Position numbers and translations under genes: made by a program. Source: Paraburkholderia sp. NMBU_R16 (lineage in GTDB: Bacteria; Pseudomonadota; Gammaproteobacteria; Burkholderiales; Burkholderiaceae). From it: DNA of 35,049 nucleotides. The DNA lies in assembly GCF_013282575.1 (NCBI RefSeq), contig NZ_JAAAYE010000055.1, positions 1-35,049 of the forward strand, read 5' to 3'. Numbering within the stretch: position 1 is the first letter of the stretch; every line of letters begins with the position of its first letter. Shown piece by piece: positions 1 through 7,971 of this stretch. Below the pieces are notes generated by a model, which worked only from the letters and a program-made list of their open reading frames with translations, had not been told where the DNA came from and ran no database searches.

Positions 1-58
1 CGGCCTCGGCTTCCTTCAGAAACCCGATGATTTGCTCTTCCGTAAAACGCTTCTTCAT
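1..58 (-). CDS. IS3-family transposase OrfA, N-terminal fragment
   Basis: Read on the minus strand from an ATG at 58-56, the visible codons give MKKRFTEEQIIGFLKEAEA. This is the start of the OrfA (helix-turn-helix) subunit of IS3-family, IS407-group transposases. The rest of the gene lies beyond the window's left edge. OrfA normally joins OrfB by programmed frameshifting to form the DDE transposase. The position 68 bp inside the element end at 126 fits the usual layout of these elements. Subgroup is from memory of the family, not a search. Confidence 0.85.
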   Translation of the reverse strand, partial: MKKRFTEEQIIGFLKEAEA

Positions 59-126
59 GTTCGTCTTCTTCTCCGAAAACGAACTTTACTAGGTTCTGAC
101 TGGCCCGGTTTGTTGGGGGCAGGTCA
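1..126 (-). mobile_element. IS3-family (IS407-like) insertion sequence, one end
   Basis: The terminus is read on the minus strand as TGACCTGCCCCCAAC starting at 126, a typical IS407-group terminal inverted repeat, followed by a short leader and the OrfA start at 58. The other end and the target duplication are outside the window, so the boundary at 126 is inferred from the repeat consensus. The element interrupts the HMG-CoA-lyase-type gene directly to its right, whose recognisable coding sequence begins at 127. Confidence 0.8.
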
Positions 127-748
127 GATCGAAGAAGTTCGCAATGTGGTCGCGCTGCGCAACGAGCACTTTCCGGATGTGCAGATCGAAGCAGGGGTGT
201 CGGTAGCCTTCGGTTGCACTATCGCGGGCACGGTGACCGACGACCAAACGATGCGTATGTGCTTGGCTATGGCCGAGTGCGGTGTGGACGAAATCGGCCT
301 GTCCGATACGAGCGGCTACGCCAATCCGGCGCAGGTTCGCCGGCTGTTTCGCCGTTTGCGGTCAGAGGTCGGGCAAAGGGCAGGGGGGGCTCATTTCCAC
401 AACACGCGCGGCCAAGGATTGGCGAATGTCATCGCCGCGCTCGACGTCGGCGTGACAACGATCGATTCAAGCCAAGCCGGCCTCGGCGGCTGCCCGTACG
501 CACCTGGCGCGACGGGCAACATCGTTACCGAAGACCTCGCCTTTTTGCTCGAAGCAATGGGTTACGACACGGGCGTGGATATCGACAAGCTCATTGCAGC
601 CCGGGAGATTCTGGCTGAAGCCCTGCCGCGCGAACCTTTGTATGGGCATGTACAGGACGCCGGATTGCCCAAAGGCTTCACTTATGCAAACGGGCGCATG
701 CCGAGCGCGCCTCAACCGGAAGGCTGTTTGTTGGGAGTCGCGCAATGA
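127..748 (+). pseudogene. HMG-CoA-lyase-type aldolase, 5'-truncated by IS
   Basis: About 206 residues match the C-terminal two thirds of HMG-CoA-lyase-type TIM-barrel enzymes (usual length about 300), which cleave 3-hydroxy-3-methyl-acyl-CoA esters to acetyl-CoA and a keto acid. Visible marks are the metal-binding HFHN segment, then GLGGCPYAPGATGN, which carries the active-site cysteine and the metal-binding asparagine. The N-terminal RDG-type segment with the catalytic Arg and Asp is absent, because the IS end abuts the gene at 126/127. The frame stays open into the IS, so a chimeric product could start at an ATG at 32, but it would lack catalytic residues. The stop overlaps the next gene by 4 bp (ATGA), so it was the promoter-proximal part of the 745-4539 operon. 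Confidence 0.85.
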
Positions 749-2019
749 GCGAAGACCAAGCAAATCGAAACCTGCCGTACACCGGCGTGCGAGTCGTCGA
801 GATGACCCATATGGTGATGGGGCCGACGTGTGGGATGGTGTTGGCGGACCTGGGCGCCGAAGTCATCAAGATCGAACCCATCGCCGGCGATAGCACACGA
901 TCGCTGCGGGGCTCAGGAGCGGGCTTCTTCAGCACGTTCAATCGCAACAAGAAGAGCATCGCAGTCGATGTCAAAGATCCCCGTGGCTGCGAGATTGTGC
1001 ACAAGCTCGTGGCCGGCGCGGACGTCTTCAGTGAGAACTTCAAGAGCGGGACAGTAGACAAGCTCGGCCTGAGCTTTGCCACGCTGTCAAAGCTTAACCC
1101 GCGTCTCATCTATGTCTCGCACAAGGGCTTCTTGCCCGGTCCTTACGAGCATCGCACCGCTCTTGACGAAGTCGTACAGATGATGGGAGGCCTTGCCTAT
1201 ATGACAGGCCCCGAAGGTAGGCCGCTTCGGGCTGGGGCAAGCGTCAACGACATTATGGGGGGGATGTTCGGCGCCATTGGCGCAATGGCGGCGCTTGCAC
1301 AACGTGAACGCACGGGGCGCGGGCAGGAGGTGCAGAGCGCCTTGTTCGAGAACAACGTCTTCCTTGTCGCGCAACACATGATGCAGTTCGCGGTGACGGG
1401 CCGGCCTGCGGCACCGATGCCGGGCAGAATTTCGGCGTGGGCTGTCTACGATGTGTTCTCCGTCAAAAACGGCGAGCAGATATTTTTGGCCGTTGTCTCC
1501 GATACGCAATGGGCCCTGTTCTGTGACGCGTTCGGTCTTTCAGAGTTGAAGAGCGATGAGCGCATCGCAACCAACAATCAACGCGTACAGGCGCGGGCTT
1601 GGTTGTTGCCGCAGCTTCGCGCCCATTTGGAAGCCTTTACCGCGGCTGAAATCAGCGCGATCTTTGAACGCTGCGGTCTTCCGTACGCGCCTATCACGAA
1701 GCCCCACGACTTGTTCGACGATCCTCATTTGCTCTCTACCGGTGGCCTTGTTGACGTCACCTTGCCTGCGGACGCAAGCACCGCCGGCCACCCGGTGATC
1801 ACGAAGACAGCGTTGCTGCCGCTAACGCTCGGTGGAGAGCGTCTGACGTTGCGTGCAGCGCCGCCTTCTCTGGGACAAGACACGCAATCCCTGCTCATGC
1901 AACTGGGCTATTCGCCCGAAGAGCTTCGACAGTTGGTTGAGGCAGGCGTAGTCAGAGCTCAAGCCCCGCAAGCAGGGGGGGCGAGGACCGCCTCGGCTAA
2001 CGAACTGGCGAGCGCCTGA
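745..2019 (+). CDS. CaiB/BaiF family III CoA-transferase
   Basis: A 424-residue protein of the formyl-CoA transferase (Frc)/CaiB family. These enzymes move CoA from a donor thioester to a free carboxylate through an aspartyl-CoA mixed anhydride. The N terminus has the family pattern GVRVVEM...GPTCGMVLADLGAEVIKIE. The catalytic Asp is D169 in ASVNDIMGG, the same numbering as in Frc. Length is normal. The start overlaps the lyase stop (ATGA), indicating translational coupling. Together with the broken lyase next door, the likely job is to activate a branched or hydroxy dicarboxylate as a CoA ester for retro-aldol cleavage. The substrate cannot be read from sequence. About 76 bp separate it from the transporter gene. 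Confidence 0.9.
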   Translation: MSEDQANRNLPYTGVRVVEMTHMVMGPTCGMVLADLGAEVIKIEPIAGDSTRSLRGSGAGFFSTFNRNKKSIAVDVKDPRGCEIVHKLVAGADVFSENFKSGTVDKLGLSFATLSKLNPRLIYVSHKGFLPGPYEHRTALDEVVQMMGGLAYMTGPEGRPLRAGASVNDIMGGMFGAIGAMAALAQRERTGRGQEVQSALFENNVFLVAQHMMQFAVTGRPAAPMPGRISAWAVYDVFSVKNGEQIFLAVVSDTQWALFCDAFGLSELKSDERIATNNQRVQARAWLLPQLRAHLEAFTAAEISAIFERCGLPYAPITKPHDLFDDPHLLSTGGLVDVTLPADASTAGHPVITKTALLPLTLGGERLTLRAAPPSLGQDTQSLLMQLGYSPEELRQLVEAGVVRAQAPQAGGARTASANELASA

Positions 2020-2095
2020 CCTTTGGAACACGTAAAGGATTGCAGCGCGGCACTGAGTCAGCTTGGGTCGGCGAATAATTCGAGACGGAGACAAC

Positions 2096-3409
2096 ATGAC
2101 ATTCATATCTGCTAACTTCGCGGGCGACGAGTCCGTCGATTCCACGCTTGAACAGCAGGCGGTCAGAAAGGCCGCATGGCGATTCATCCCACTGCTCGCG
2201 CTGGCGTACTTCTTCAATTACCTGGACCGCACCAGTGTCGGATTCGCGGCGCTAACCATGAACCGCGACCTCGGCCTTAGCGCCACTCAATTCGGGTGGG
2301 GAGCAGGCATCATGTTCTTGGGCTATTGCTTGTGCGAAGTGCCGAGCAACCTGGCGCTGTATCGCTTCGGCGCCCGACGTTGGCTCGCGCGCATCATGAT
2401 CACGTGGGGCCTTTTCGCTGCCGCCACGGCACTCGCTGCCGGGCCGATGAGCTTCTACACAATCCGACTGCTCCTTGGAGTCGGCGAAGCCGGATTCTTT
2501 CCAGGTGTGATCTTCTTCCTCGCGCTCTGGTTTCCTGCAAACTACCGCACACGGGTTCTCGCTTGGTTTACCGTTTCGACTCCGCTCTCTTCGTTTATTG
2601 GTGGGCCGCTTTCGACGTGGCTGCTTCAGATGGACGGGTTTCTCGGCCTCGCAGGTTGGAAATGGATGTTCATCATCGAAGGCATTCCGGCGTGCCTGGT
2701 TGGCGTACTCGTATTGAAGCTCCTTGCCGACAAGCCCGCTGATGCCAAATGGCTGTCTCCGGAAGAGCGGCAAGCATTGCAAAGCGCATTTGACCGGGAA
2801 GGTGCCGCGAGTGGCAAGAAGAAGCACTTCGCCGCTGCGTTGAAAGACGTACGCGTCTACGTTCTGGCGATGATTTCCTTTGGCTTTACGATGGGCTCTT
2901 ACGGTATCGGAATATGGCTACCTCAGATTCTCAAGAGCCACGGGATGACGGTCGGCCAAACCGGCTGGCTGTCCGCAATCCCTTACTTCTTTGCCACTAT
3001 CGCGCTGCTTTGGTGGGCAAAGCGGGTCGATCGCCGCGGAGGCCACATTGCAAATCTGGCGGCGGGTTTATTAATGGGTGCTATCGCGCTTGGCGTGTCG
3101 ACCCACTTCCACCAGTTGGTTCCGGCTATGGTTGGCATCACCCTGGCGCTGATCGGAACCATCGCCGGCCGCACCATCTTCTTCACATTGCCAGCCAGGT
3201 TTCTTTCCGGACAAGCCGCCGCCGGTGGCCTGGCGCTCATCAATTCGATCGGTGCAGCTGGCGGCTTCGCGGGCCCCTACCTCGTCGGCTATCTGAAGGA
3301 CAGTTTCGGTACCTACACCGCGGGACTGATCGGGTTGTCGGTGGTGCTCGCCATCACAACCTTGCTGACCTTGTCTCTTTACGCCTTTGACAAGGGAGAT
3401 AAGAATTGA
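2096..3409 (+). CDS. MFS transporter, anion:cation symporter (ACS) family
   Basis: A 437-residue inner-membrane protein with about 12 hydrophobic segments. The first is preceded by RFIPLLALAYFFNYLDRT, the usual entry to TM1 of the ACS family (phthalate, tartrate, glucarate and hexuronate permeases), and the loop after TM6 contains the family-like DKPADAKWLSPEER. The ATG at 2096 is chosen because GGAG at 2087-2090 lies 5 bp upstream; the frame is open further up (to 2063) without a ribosome site. It sits between the CoA-transferase and amidohydrolase genes and probably imports the organic acid that this cluster degrades. The substrate is unknown. Confidence 0.88.
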   Translation: MTFISANFAGDESVDSTLEQQAVRKAAWRFIPLLALAYFFNYLDRTSVGFAALTMNRDLGLSATQFGWGAGIMFLGYCLCEVPSNLALYRFGARRWLARIMITWGLFAAATALAAGPMSFYTIRLLLGVGEAGFFPGVIFFLALWFPANYRTRVLAWFTVSTPLSSFIGGPLSTWLLQMDGFLGLAGWKWMFIIEGIPACLVGVLVLKLLADKPADAKWLSPEERQALQSAFDREGAASGKKKHFAAALKDVRVYVLAMISFGFTMGSYGIGIWLPQILKSHGMTVGQTGWLSAIPYFFATIALLWWAKRVDRRGGHIANLAAGLLMGAIALGVSTHFHQLVPAMVGITLALIGTIAGRTIFFTLPARFLSGQAAAGGLALINSIGAAGGFAGPYLVGYLKDSFGTYTAGLIGLSVVLAITTLLTLSLYAFDKGDKN

Positions 3410-4539
3410 AATCGAGACATTCGCCTCGCCGCCGCCAGCTTCTGGGCACGGTTGCGGCATCAATCGTGATTCCTGCCCTTGCCCCACACAAGGGTTTCGC
3501 AAACCAGGAAGTTCGTAGCATGAGCACGTCCAGCAACTATCTTCCGGTTCGCGCGCAATGGCTGGCCTCTAACACCGAGGCGGCAATCGAACCTGACCTG
3601 TCAATCGTCGACGCGCATCATCATTTCTACGAGCGACCCGGATGGACATACATGCTGGATCAATACCTCGAAGATGTTCGGTCGGGGCACAACGTGGTCG
3701 CGTCGGTGTACATGCAGGCACTGACCCGCTACCGTAAGGACGGTCCCGAGTTTATTCGTCCGGTAGGCGAAATCGACTACGTGGCGACCGTTACGGCACC
3801 GTTGCAGAAGGCGAAGCCGAAGGTAGCGAACGGCATGGTCGGATATGCAGATCTTCGTCGAGGTGCAGATGCACGCGAAGTTCTCGAAGCGGAGATCAAG
3901 GCCGGAGACGGCCGTTTCCGCGGCGTTCGCCATCTGGTGACATGGGATGCCGATACGACGCTCGCGAATCCTCTCACTGCCGCGCACCGCGGGCTGCTGC
4001 TCGATCCCAGCTATCGGCGGGGTGTGGCTCAATTGGCCCCGCTCGGCCTGTCCTACGACGCATGGGTGTTTTTCCCGCAACTACCGGAGCTACTCGATCT
4101 CGCAAAGGCGTTTCCCGATACGTCGATCATCATCAATCACTGCGGTGGCGTGCTGCGCGTCGCCTCCTATGAAGGCCGCCGAAAGGAAGTCTTCGAAACC
4201 TGGTCTCGCTCGATGCGCGAGCTGTCGCAGTTGCCAAACGTCTACGTCAAAGTGGGCGGGCTGGGTATGCGCATCAACGGCTTCGACTTCGAGAAGGGGG
4301 AGCGTCCGCCATCTTCGGTCGACCTTGCCCAAGCATGGAAACCCTGGATGGAATCTTGCATTGAGATGTTCGGCGCTAATCGCTGTATGTTCGAAAGCAA
4401 TTTCCCTGTCGATAAAGGCTCCTACCCATATAGCAACGGCTGGAACGCTTTCAAGCGTTTGACAGCTAGCGCAAGTCCGGCCGAGAGGGAAGCGCTTTTT
4501 CGAGGCACGGCAAATAAGGTCTACCGCCTGGGGCTGTGA
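3406..4539 (+). CDS. Amidohydrolase 2-family hydrolase with Tat-like leader
   Basis: A 377-residue protein of the PF04909 metal-dependent TIM-barrel group (lactonases and decarboxylases). The metal site starts at DAHHHFYERP (His71-73), with NHCGG in the middle and FESNFPVD near the C terminus. The chosen start is TTG at 3406, overlapping the transporter stop by 4 bp, with GGGAG about 8-9 bp upstream. This start gives an N terminus of SPRRRQLLGTVAASIVIPAL, a twin-arginine-type signal with a hydrophobic core. An alternative ATG at 3520 (residue 39) would give a leaderless cytoplasmic enzyme. Substrate is not known; it likely opens a lactone or decarboxylates an acid in the same pathway as the CoA-transferase. 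Confidence 0.85.
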   Translation: MKSRHSPRRRQLLGTVAASIVIPALAPHKGFANQEVRSMSTSSNYLPVRAQWLASNTEAAIEPDLSIVDAHHHFYERPGWTYMLDQYLEDVRSGHNVVASVYMQALTRYRKDGPEFIRPVGEIDYVATVTAPLQKAKPKVANGMVGYADLRRGADAREVLEAEIKAGDGRFRGVRHLVTWDADTTLANPLTAAHRGLLLDPSYRRGVAQLAPLGLSYDAWVFFPQLPELLDLAKAFPDTSIIINHCGGVLRVASYEGRRKEVFETWSRSMRELSQLPNVYVKVGGLGMRINGFDFEKGERPPSSVDLAQAWKPWMESCIEMFGANRCMFESNFPVDKGSYPYSNGWNAFKRLTASASPAEREALFRGTANKVYRLGL

Positions 4540-4603
4540 GCTGTGAGAAATTGCCCGACCCGTCCGCCGATTCGTTGAGACGATCATGAAAGGGCGAACT
4601 TCA

Positions 4604-5539
4604 TTACGCAGCGCGGGGCCCACCCGAAGGATGGCTGGCAAGCAATGCAGCGCAGCGCTCGCGCAGGAAGGCATGCAACTGGTTGATCGCCGGCGACAGT
4701 TGCGCACGGTGAGCACAGATCAGGTGCAACGGCGCAAGCTCGCAATACTCCGAGGGAAGTAACTCCACCAGCCGACCTGCCTTCAAATCGTCGATGAGAT
4801 CCAGTCGCGATTTGTAGACAATGCCTTCCCCGGCAACGGCCCAGCGGCGAACGGCATCGGCGTCGTCGCTGACGCGATTGCCTGTGACTGCCACGGTGCG
4901 CTCACCGCCCGGCGGCGTAAAGCGCCAGCGTTCATGAACCTGCTCGCTCCAGACATACCGCAGGCAGTTGTGTCGACGTAAATCCTCGACCTTGGACGGT
5001 GCACCGTGCCGTTCGAGGTACGAGGGTGCGGCGCACAGCGCACGTCGGTTGTCGTCGACCAGCTTCATGGCCACAAGAGACGAATCAGGCAGCGCTCCGT
5101 AGCGCACGGCGGCATCGAGCGGCTGGCGGACGAGGTCGGCCGCGCGATCGCTCATTCTCACGTGCAGCGACAAACCGGGGTGCAAGTGCTGAAAGTCATC
5201 CAGCCAGGGCAACAGCAGGTTTCGACCGAAGTCGGACGGAGCGGACAGCCGCAGCGGGCCGGACAGCGCCTCGCGGCCGTTCGCCAGGGCCTGCTCGCCT
5301 TGCTCCAGCGCGCCAATCATGACCCGCGCGTGCGGTAGATAACGCTCTCCAGCCTCCGATAGCTGCATGCTGCGCGTCGAACGGGTGAACAGCCGCGTGC
5401 CCAGCGCCTTTTCGAGCCGCTGCACCGACGCACTCGCCTGTGCCGGCGCAATATTCAGCTGGCGCGCCGCCTCCGAGAAGCTCCCGTAGTCGACCGTGTG
5501 CACGAAGATCTGAACGTCGTCGAGTCGAATCATTTTCAT
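4604..5539 (-). CDS. LysR-family transcriptional regulator
   Basis: A 311-residue LysR-type regulator. The N-terminal winged helix-turn-helix is clear (VDYGSFSEAARQLNIAPAQA, then RLEKALGTRLFTRSTR), followed by the LysR substrate-binding fold (SGPLRLSAPSDFGRNLLLPW onwards). It belongs by appearance to the large AaeR/DmlR-like group. It is transcribed away from the oxidoreductase gene at 5631 across a 91-bp gap containing dyad symmetries, the usual arrangement for a LysR protein controlling its divergent neighbour. An alternative start is Met3 at 5533; neither has a good ribosome site. It converges on the amidohydrolase gene, ending 64 bp from it. Confidence 0.93.
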   Translation of the reverse strand: MKMIRLDDVQIFVHTVDYGSFSEAARQLNIAPAQASASVQRLEKALGTRLFTRSTRSMQLSEAGERYLPHARVMIGALEQGEQALANGREALSGPLRLSAPSDFGRNLLLPWLDDFQHLHPGLSLHVRMSDRAADLVRQPLDAAVRYGALPDSSLVAMKLVDDNRRALCAAPSYLERHGAPSKVEDLRRHNCLRYVWSEQVHERWRFTPPGGERTVAVTGNRVSDDADAVRRWAVAGEGIVYKSRLDLIDDLKAGRLVELLPSEYCELAPLHLICAHRAQLSPAINQLHAFLRERCAALLASHPSGGPRAA

Positions 5540-5541
5540 TG

Positions 5542-5598
5542 AAATGCCGAAAGTGTTTGGGCTCTGCAGGCATTTATCCGTATTTCGACGAAAGATAA
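5542..5598. promoter_or_regulatory. Dyad symmetries between the LysR and oxidoreductase genes
   Basis: Two symmetric elements are visible in the 91-bp divergent spacer. AAATGCC at 5542-5548 is the exact inverse of GGCATTT at 5569-5575, with 20 bp between. TTATC at 5574-5578 is the inverse of GATAA at 5594-5598, and the palindrome TTTCGACGAAA (5583-5593) lies inside it. LysR proteins bind long, partly dyad sites next to divergent promoters, so these are candidate operators. This is inference from position and symmetry. Confidence 0.4.
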
Positions 5599-5630
5599 CA
5601 TGCTCTCAATCACTCTTGGAGGACACGTCA

Positions 5631-6644
5631 ATGAAAGCCATCGGTTTCTATCAGAACCATCTCATCAGCCACCCTGAGGCGCTGCAGGACATCGAGTTGC
5701 CGACGCCGGAGTTGCGCGACCATGACCTGTTGGTGGAAGTGAAAGCGGTGTCGGTGAACCCGGTCGATACCAAAATCCGTCGCGGTGGCGATATTCCGGA
5801 GGGCGGTGCGCGCATCGCCGGCTGGGACGCAGCGGGCATCGTTCGCGCAACCGGTCCGCTGGCCACGCACTTCAAGCCAGGCGACCGCGTGTGGTACGCC
5901 GGTGACATCACACGGCCCGGCAGCAACAGCGAACTGCACGCCGTGGACGAACGCATCGTCGGTCCCATGCCGGCATCCCTCGACTTCGCAGAGGCCGCCT
6001 CGTTGCCGCTGACGACGATCACGGCGTGGGAACTGCTGTTCGACCGCCTGCGTGTTCAGGCAGCGGACCCGACCGACAACAACGTGTTGCTCGTCATTGG
6101 AGCGGCGGGTGGCGTCGGCTCGATTCTGACGCAACTGGCGCGCGAGTTGACGGGCATGACCGTCATCGGCACGGCCTCGCGGCCGGAAACCCGCGAGTGG
6201 GTGCTGGCCCATGGCGCGCATTACGTCCTCGACCACAATCAGGCTTGGGCACCCCAGTTGGCCGCGCTCGGCATCGAGCACGTCACCCACGTTGCAGGGT
6301 TGAACAACAGCGCCGCCTATGTGCCTCAAATCGCCGCGGTGCTGCGCCCGGAGGGCCAATTCGCGCTCATCGACGACCCGGTGGGCCTGGACATCGGTCC
6401 GTTCAAAGGGAAATCCATCTCGATTCACTGGGAGCTCATGTTCACGCGCGCAATGTTCACCACGGACACCCTCGCACGGCAACACGCCTTGCTGCGCCGC
6501 GCGGCGCAGCTGGTCGACCAGGGCCGGCTCAAGCACACCCTGACCCGACGCATCGACGGTATCAACGCCAAAAGTCTGATCGAAGCGCATGCGCTGGTCG
6601 AAGCCGGCAACATGATCGGCAAGGTCGTCCTTGCGAACCACTGA
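5631..6644 (+). CDS. Quinone-oxidoreductase-like MDR enzyme
   Basis: A 337-residue zinc-independent medium-chain dehydrogenase/reductase of the NADPH:quinone reductase / ZADH type. It has the GroES-like N domain (VSVNPVDTKIRRGG) and the cofactor-binding VIGAAGGVGSILTQLAR in the Rossmann domain. No structural-zinc cysteine cluster is seen. The start at 5631 has GGAGG about 8 bp upstream. It probably reduces quinones or alpha,beta-unsaturated carbonyls with NADPH. It is divergent from the LysR gene, its likely regulator, and the GlcG-like gene follows 29 bp later, suggesting a two-gene unit. Confidence 0.9.
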   Translation: MKAIGFYQNHLISHPEALQDIELPTPELRDHDLLVEVKAVSVNPVDTKIRRGGDIPEGGARIAGWDAAGIVRATGPLATHFKPGDRVWYAGDITRPGSNSELHAVDERIVGPMPASLDFAEAASLPLTTITAWELLFDRLRVQAADPTDNNVLLVIGAAGGVGSILTQLARELTGMTVIGTASRPETREWVLAHGAHYVLDHNQAWAPQLAALGIEHVTHVAGLNNSAAYVPQIAAVLRPEGQFALIDDPVGLDIGPFKGKSISIHWELMFTRAMFTTDTLARQHALLRRAAQLVDQGRLKHTLTRRIDGINAKSLIEAHALVEAGNMIGKVVLANH

Positions 6645-6673
6645 ACCCCTTTTGACAACGGACGGACATCATC

Positions 6674-7099
6674 ATGACATCCCAAGTCATCGACACGGCG
6701 GCAATCAGCCTTGACGCCGCACAAGCATTGATAGCCGAAGCGCGCCGCGCGTGCGCCGCGCGAGGATTCGCCGCGACGATCGCAATTACCGATGCAGGCG
6801 GTCACCTGCGCGCTTTCGAGCGCGCGGATACGGCGCCGTTCCTGACTGTTGACGTCGCCATCGACAAGGCATGGACCGCCGCGTCATTCGGTATGGCCAC
6901 GCACCAATGGAATCAGTACATGGCCGAGCCTGCCGTTGCCCCGCTGGCGCACCATCCGCGGCTGATGGCAGTCGGCGGTGGTGTACCGATCTTCTACGAA
7001 GGGCGCCTGTTGGGTGGCATCGGTGTTTCTGGCGGAACTTCGGCTCAAGATCACGAGGCCGCCGAGGAGGCGCTGCGTCGCGCGGGGTTTTTGCAGTGA
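6674..7099 (+). CDS. GlcG/HbpS-like heme-binding-fold protein
   Basis: A 141-residue protein of the PF03928 (DUF336, GlcG/HbpS) family. The typical pattern is present: an ISLDAAQALIAEA opening helix, VTDAGG-type turn (AITDAGGHLRAFERAD), and the glycine-rich GGVPIFYEGRLLGGIGVSGG near the end. Members bind heme or act as small stress or accessory proteins; the biochemical role is mostly unsettled. No signal peptide. It lies 29 bp after the oxidoreductase and is probably co-transcribed under the divergent LysR regulator. Confidence 0.88.
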   Translation: MTSQVIDTAAISLDAAQALIAEARRACAARGFAATIAITDAGGHLRAFERADTAPFLTVDVAIDKAWTAASFGMATHQWNQYMAEPAVAPLAHHPRLMAVGGGVPIFYEGRLLGGIGVSGGTSAQDHEAAEEALRRAGFLQ

Positions 7100-7239
7100 G
7101 CCTGGGCCGTTGAGCGATCGGCTTGCCGTAGATCGCTTGCACGCATGCCGAACGTTAAGGGCGGCGGCGATTGCCTCCGCCTTTCCTTGTTTGCGTTCTA
7201 TATTCGTCGTTATGGGTCACTTTGCGAGAGGAGAGGGCC

Positions 7240-7764
7240 GTGAATCGCATCCACATCGTCACCATCGCTTCGCGATTAGTGCTTCTGGGTCTCACGATGC
7301 AATCGGGCACTGCGTTGAGCCAACAGCCGGCGGACCAGTCACTGGACCAGCAACTGGCCGGCGCATGGACGTATGTCTCGGTCGACACCGTTCGCCCGGA
7401 TGGGAGCCGCACACCCATGTACGGATCCAAGCCGCACGGTCTTGTGATTTTTGACGGTCATGGGCACTACGCGCTGGTGAATTCGCGCAGCGACTTACCC
7501 AAGTATCTGTCCAGCGATCGAATGAAAGGCAGTGCAGAGGAATATCGCGCCGTGGGGCAAGGTTCGATCGCACACTTTGGCACGTACGTCGTAAACGAAG
7601 CAGACAAAACCATCACCTTTCGCATAGATACAAGCACATTTCCAAACTGGAACGGTGTCGAACAGCGCAGGCCGTTTGTCCTCTCGGGGGACGATCTCAG
7701 GTGGACCACGCCTGCAGCCTCCGGGGGAGGTTCGGGTGAGGTCGTGCTGAGGCGAGCCAAATGA
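7240..7764 (+). CDS. Secreted lipocalin-like domain protein
   Basis: A 174-residue protein with a lipocalin-like domain (PF13924 type): LAGAWTYVSVDTVRPDGSR, then PHGLVIFDGHGHYAL and repeated beta-strand pattern to the end. The GTG start at 7240 is chosen because GAGAGGAGAGGG lies directly upstream and because it gives a Sec-type leader (MNRIHIVTIASRLVLLGLTM, then SGTALSQQ). Cleavage after TALS or ALA-like residues would place it in the periplasm. Ligand unknown. It is 140 bp after the GlcG-like gene, so it may have its own promoter. Confidence 0.75.
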   Translation: MNRIHIVTIASRLVLLGLTMQSGTALSQQPADQSLDQQLAGAWTYVSVDTVRPDGSRTPMYGSKPHGLVIFDGHGHYALVNSRSDLPKYLSSDRMKGSAEEYRAVGQGSIAHFGTYVVNEADKTITFRIDTSTFPNWNGVEQRRPFVLSGDDLRWTTPAASGGGSGEVVLRRAK

Positions 7765-7933
7765 CTTCGAGCACAGCCGAATGCTTTGCGTGGCAAGTTG
7801 GGCCCCCAGAGCGCAGCGACCGGAGTGGGCTCAACTCTCCCTCGGCGGTGGTACATTAAGCGCTCCGACTCGAAACATCGGGTGCGCCCGTCGGCGGCGC
7901 CTGAGAGGTCATCGGCTCGTGGGCCGGTGCCAT

Positions 7934-7961
7934 TGTGTCCAGCAACGTGCGTCCGGACACA
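7934..7961. promoter_or_regulatory. Inverted repeat just upstream of the acoR ribosome site
   Basis: TGTGTCC at 7934-7940 is exactly inverted as GGACACA at 7955-7961 with 14 bp between, and the second arm runs into the AGGAGA ribosome site of acoR. It could be an operator for autoregulation or a 5' UTR hairpin affecting translation. No direct evidence distinguishes these. Confidence 0.3.
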
Positions 7962-7971
7962 GGAGACAACC

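Noticed and set aside
7157-7186. GGCGG/CCGCC hairpin followed by TTTCCTTG as a terminator after the GlcG-like gene
   Set aside because: Stem only 5 bp and the T-tract is interrupted; too weak to call.
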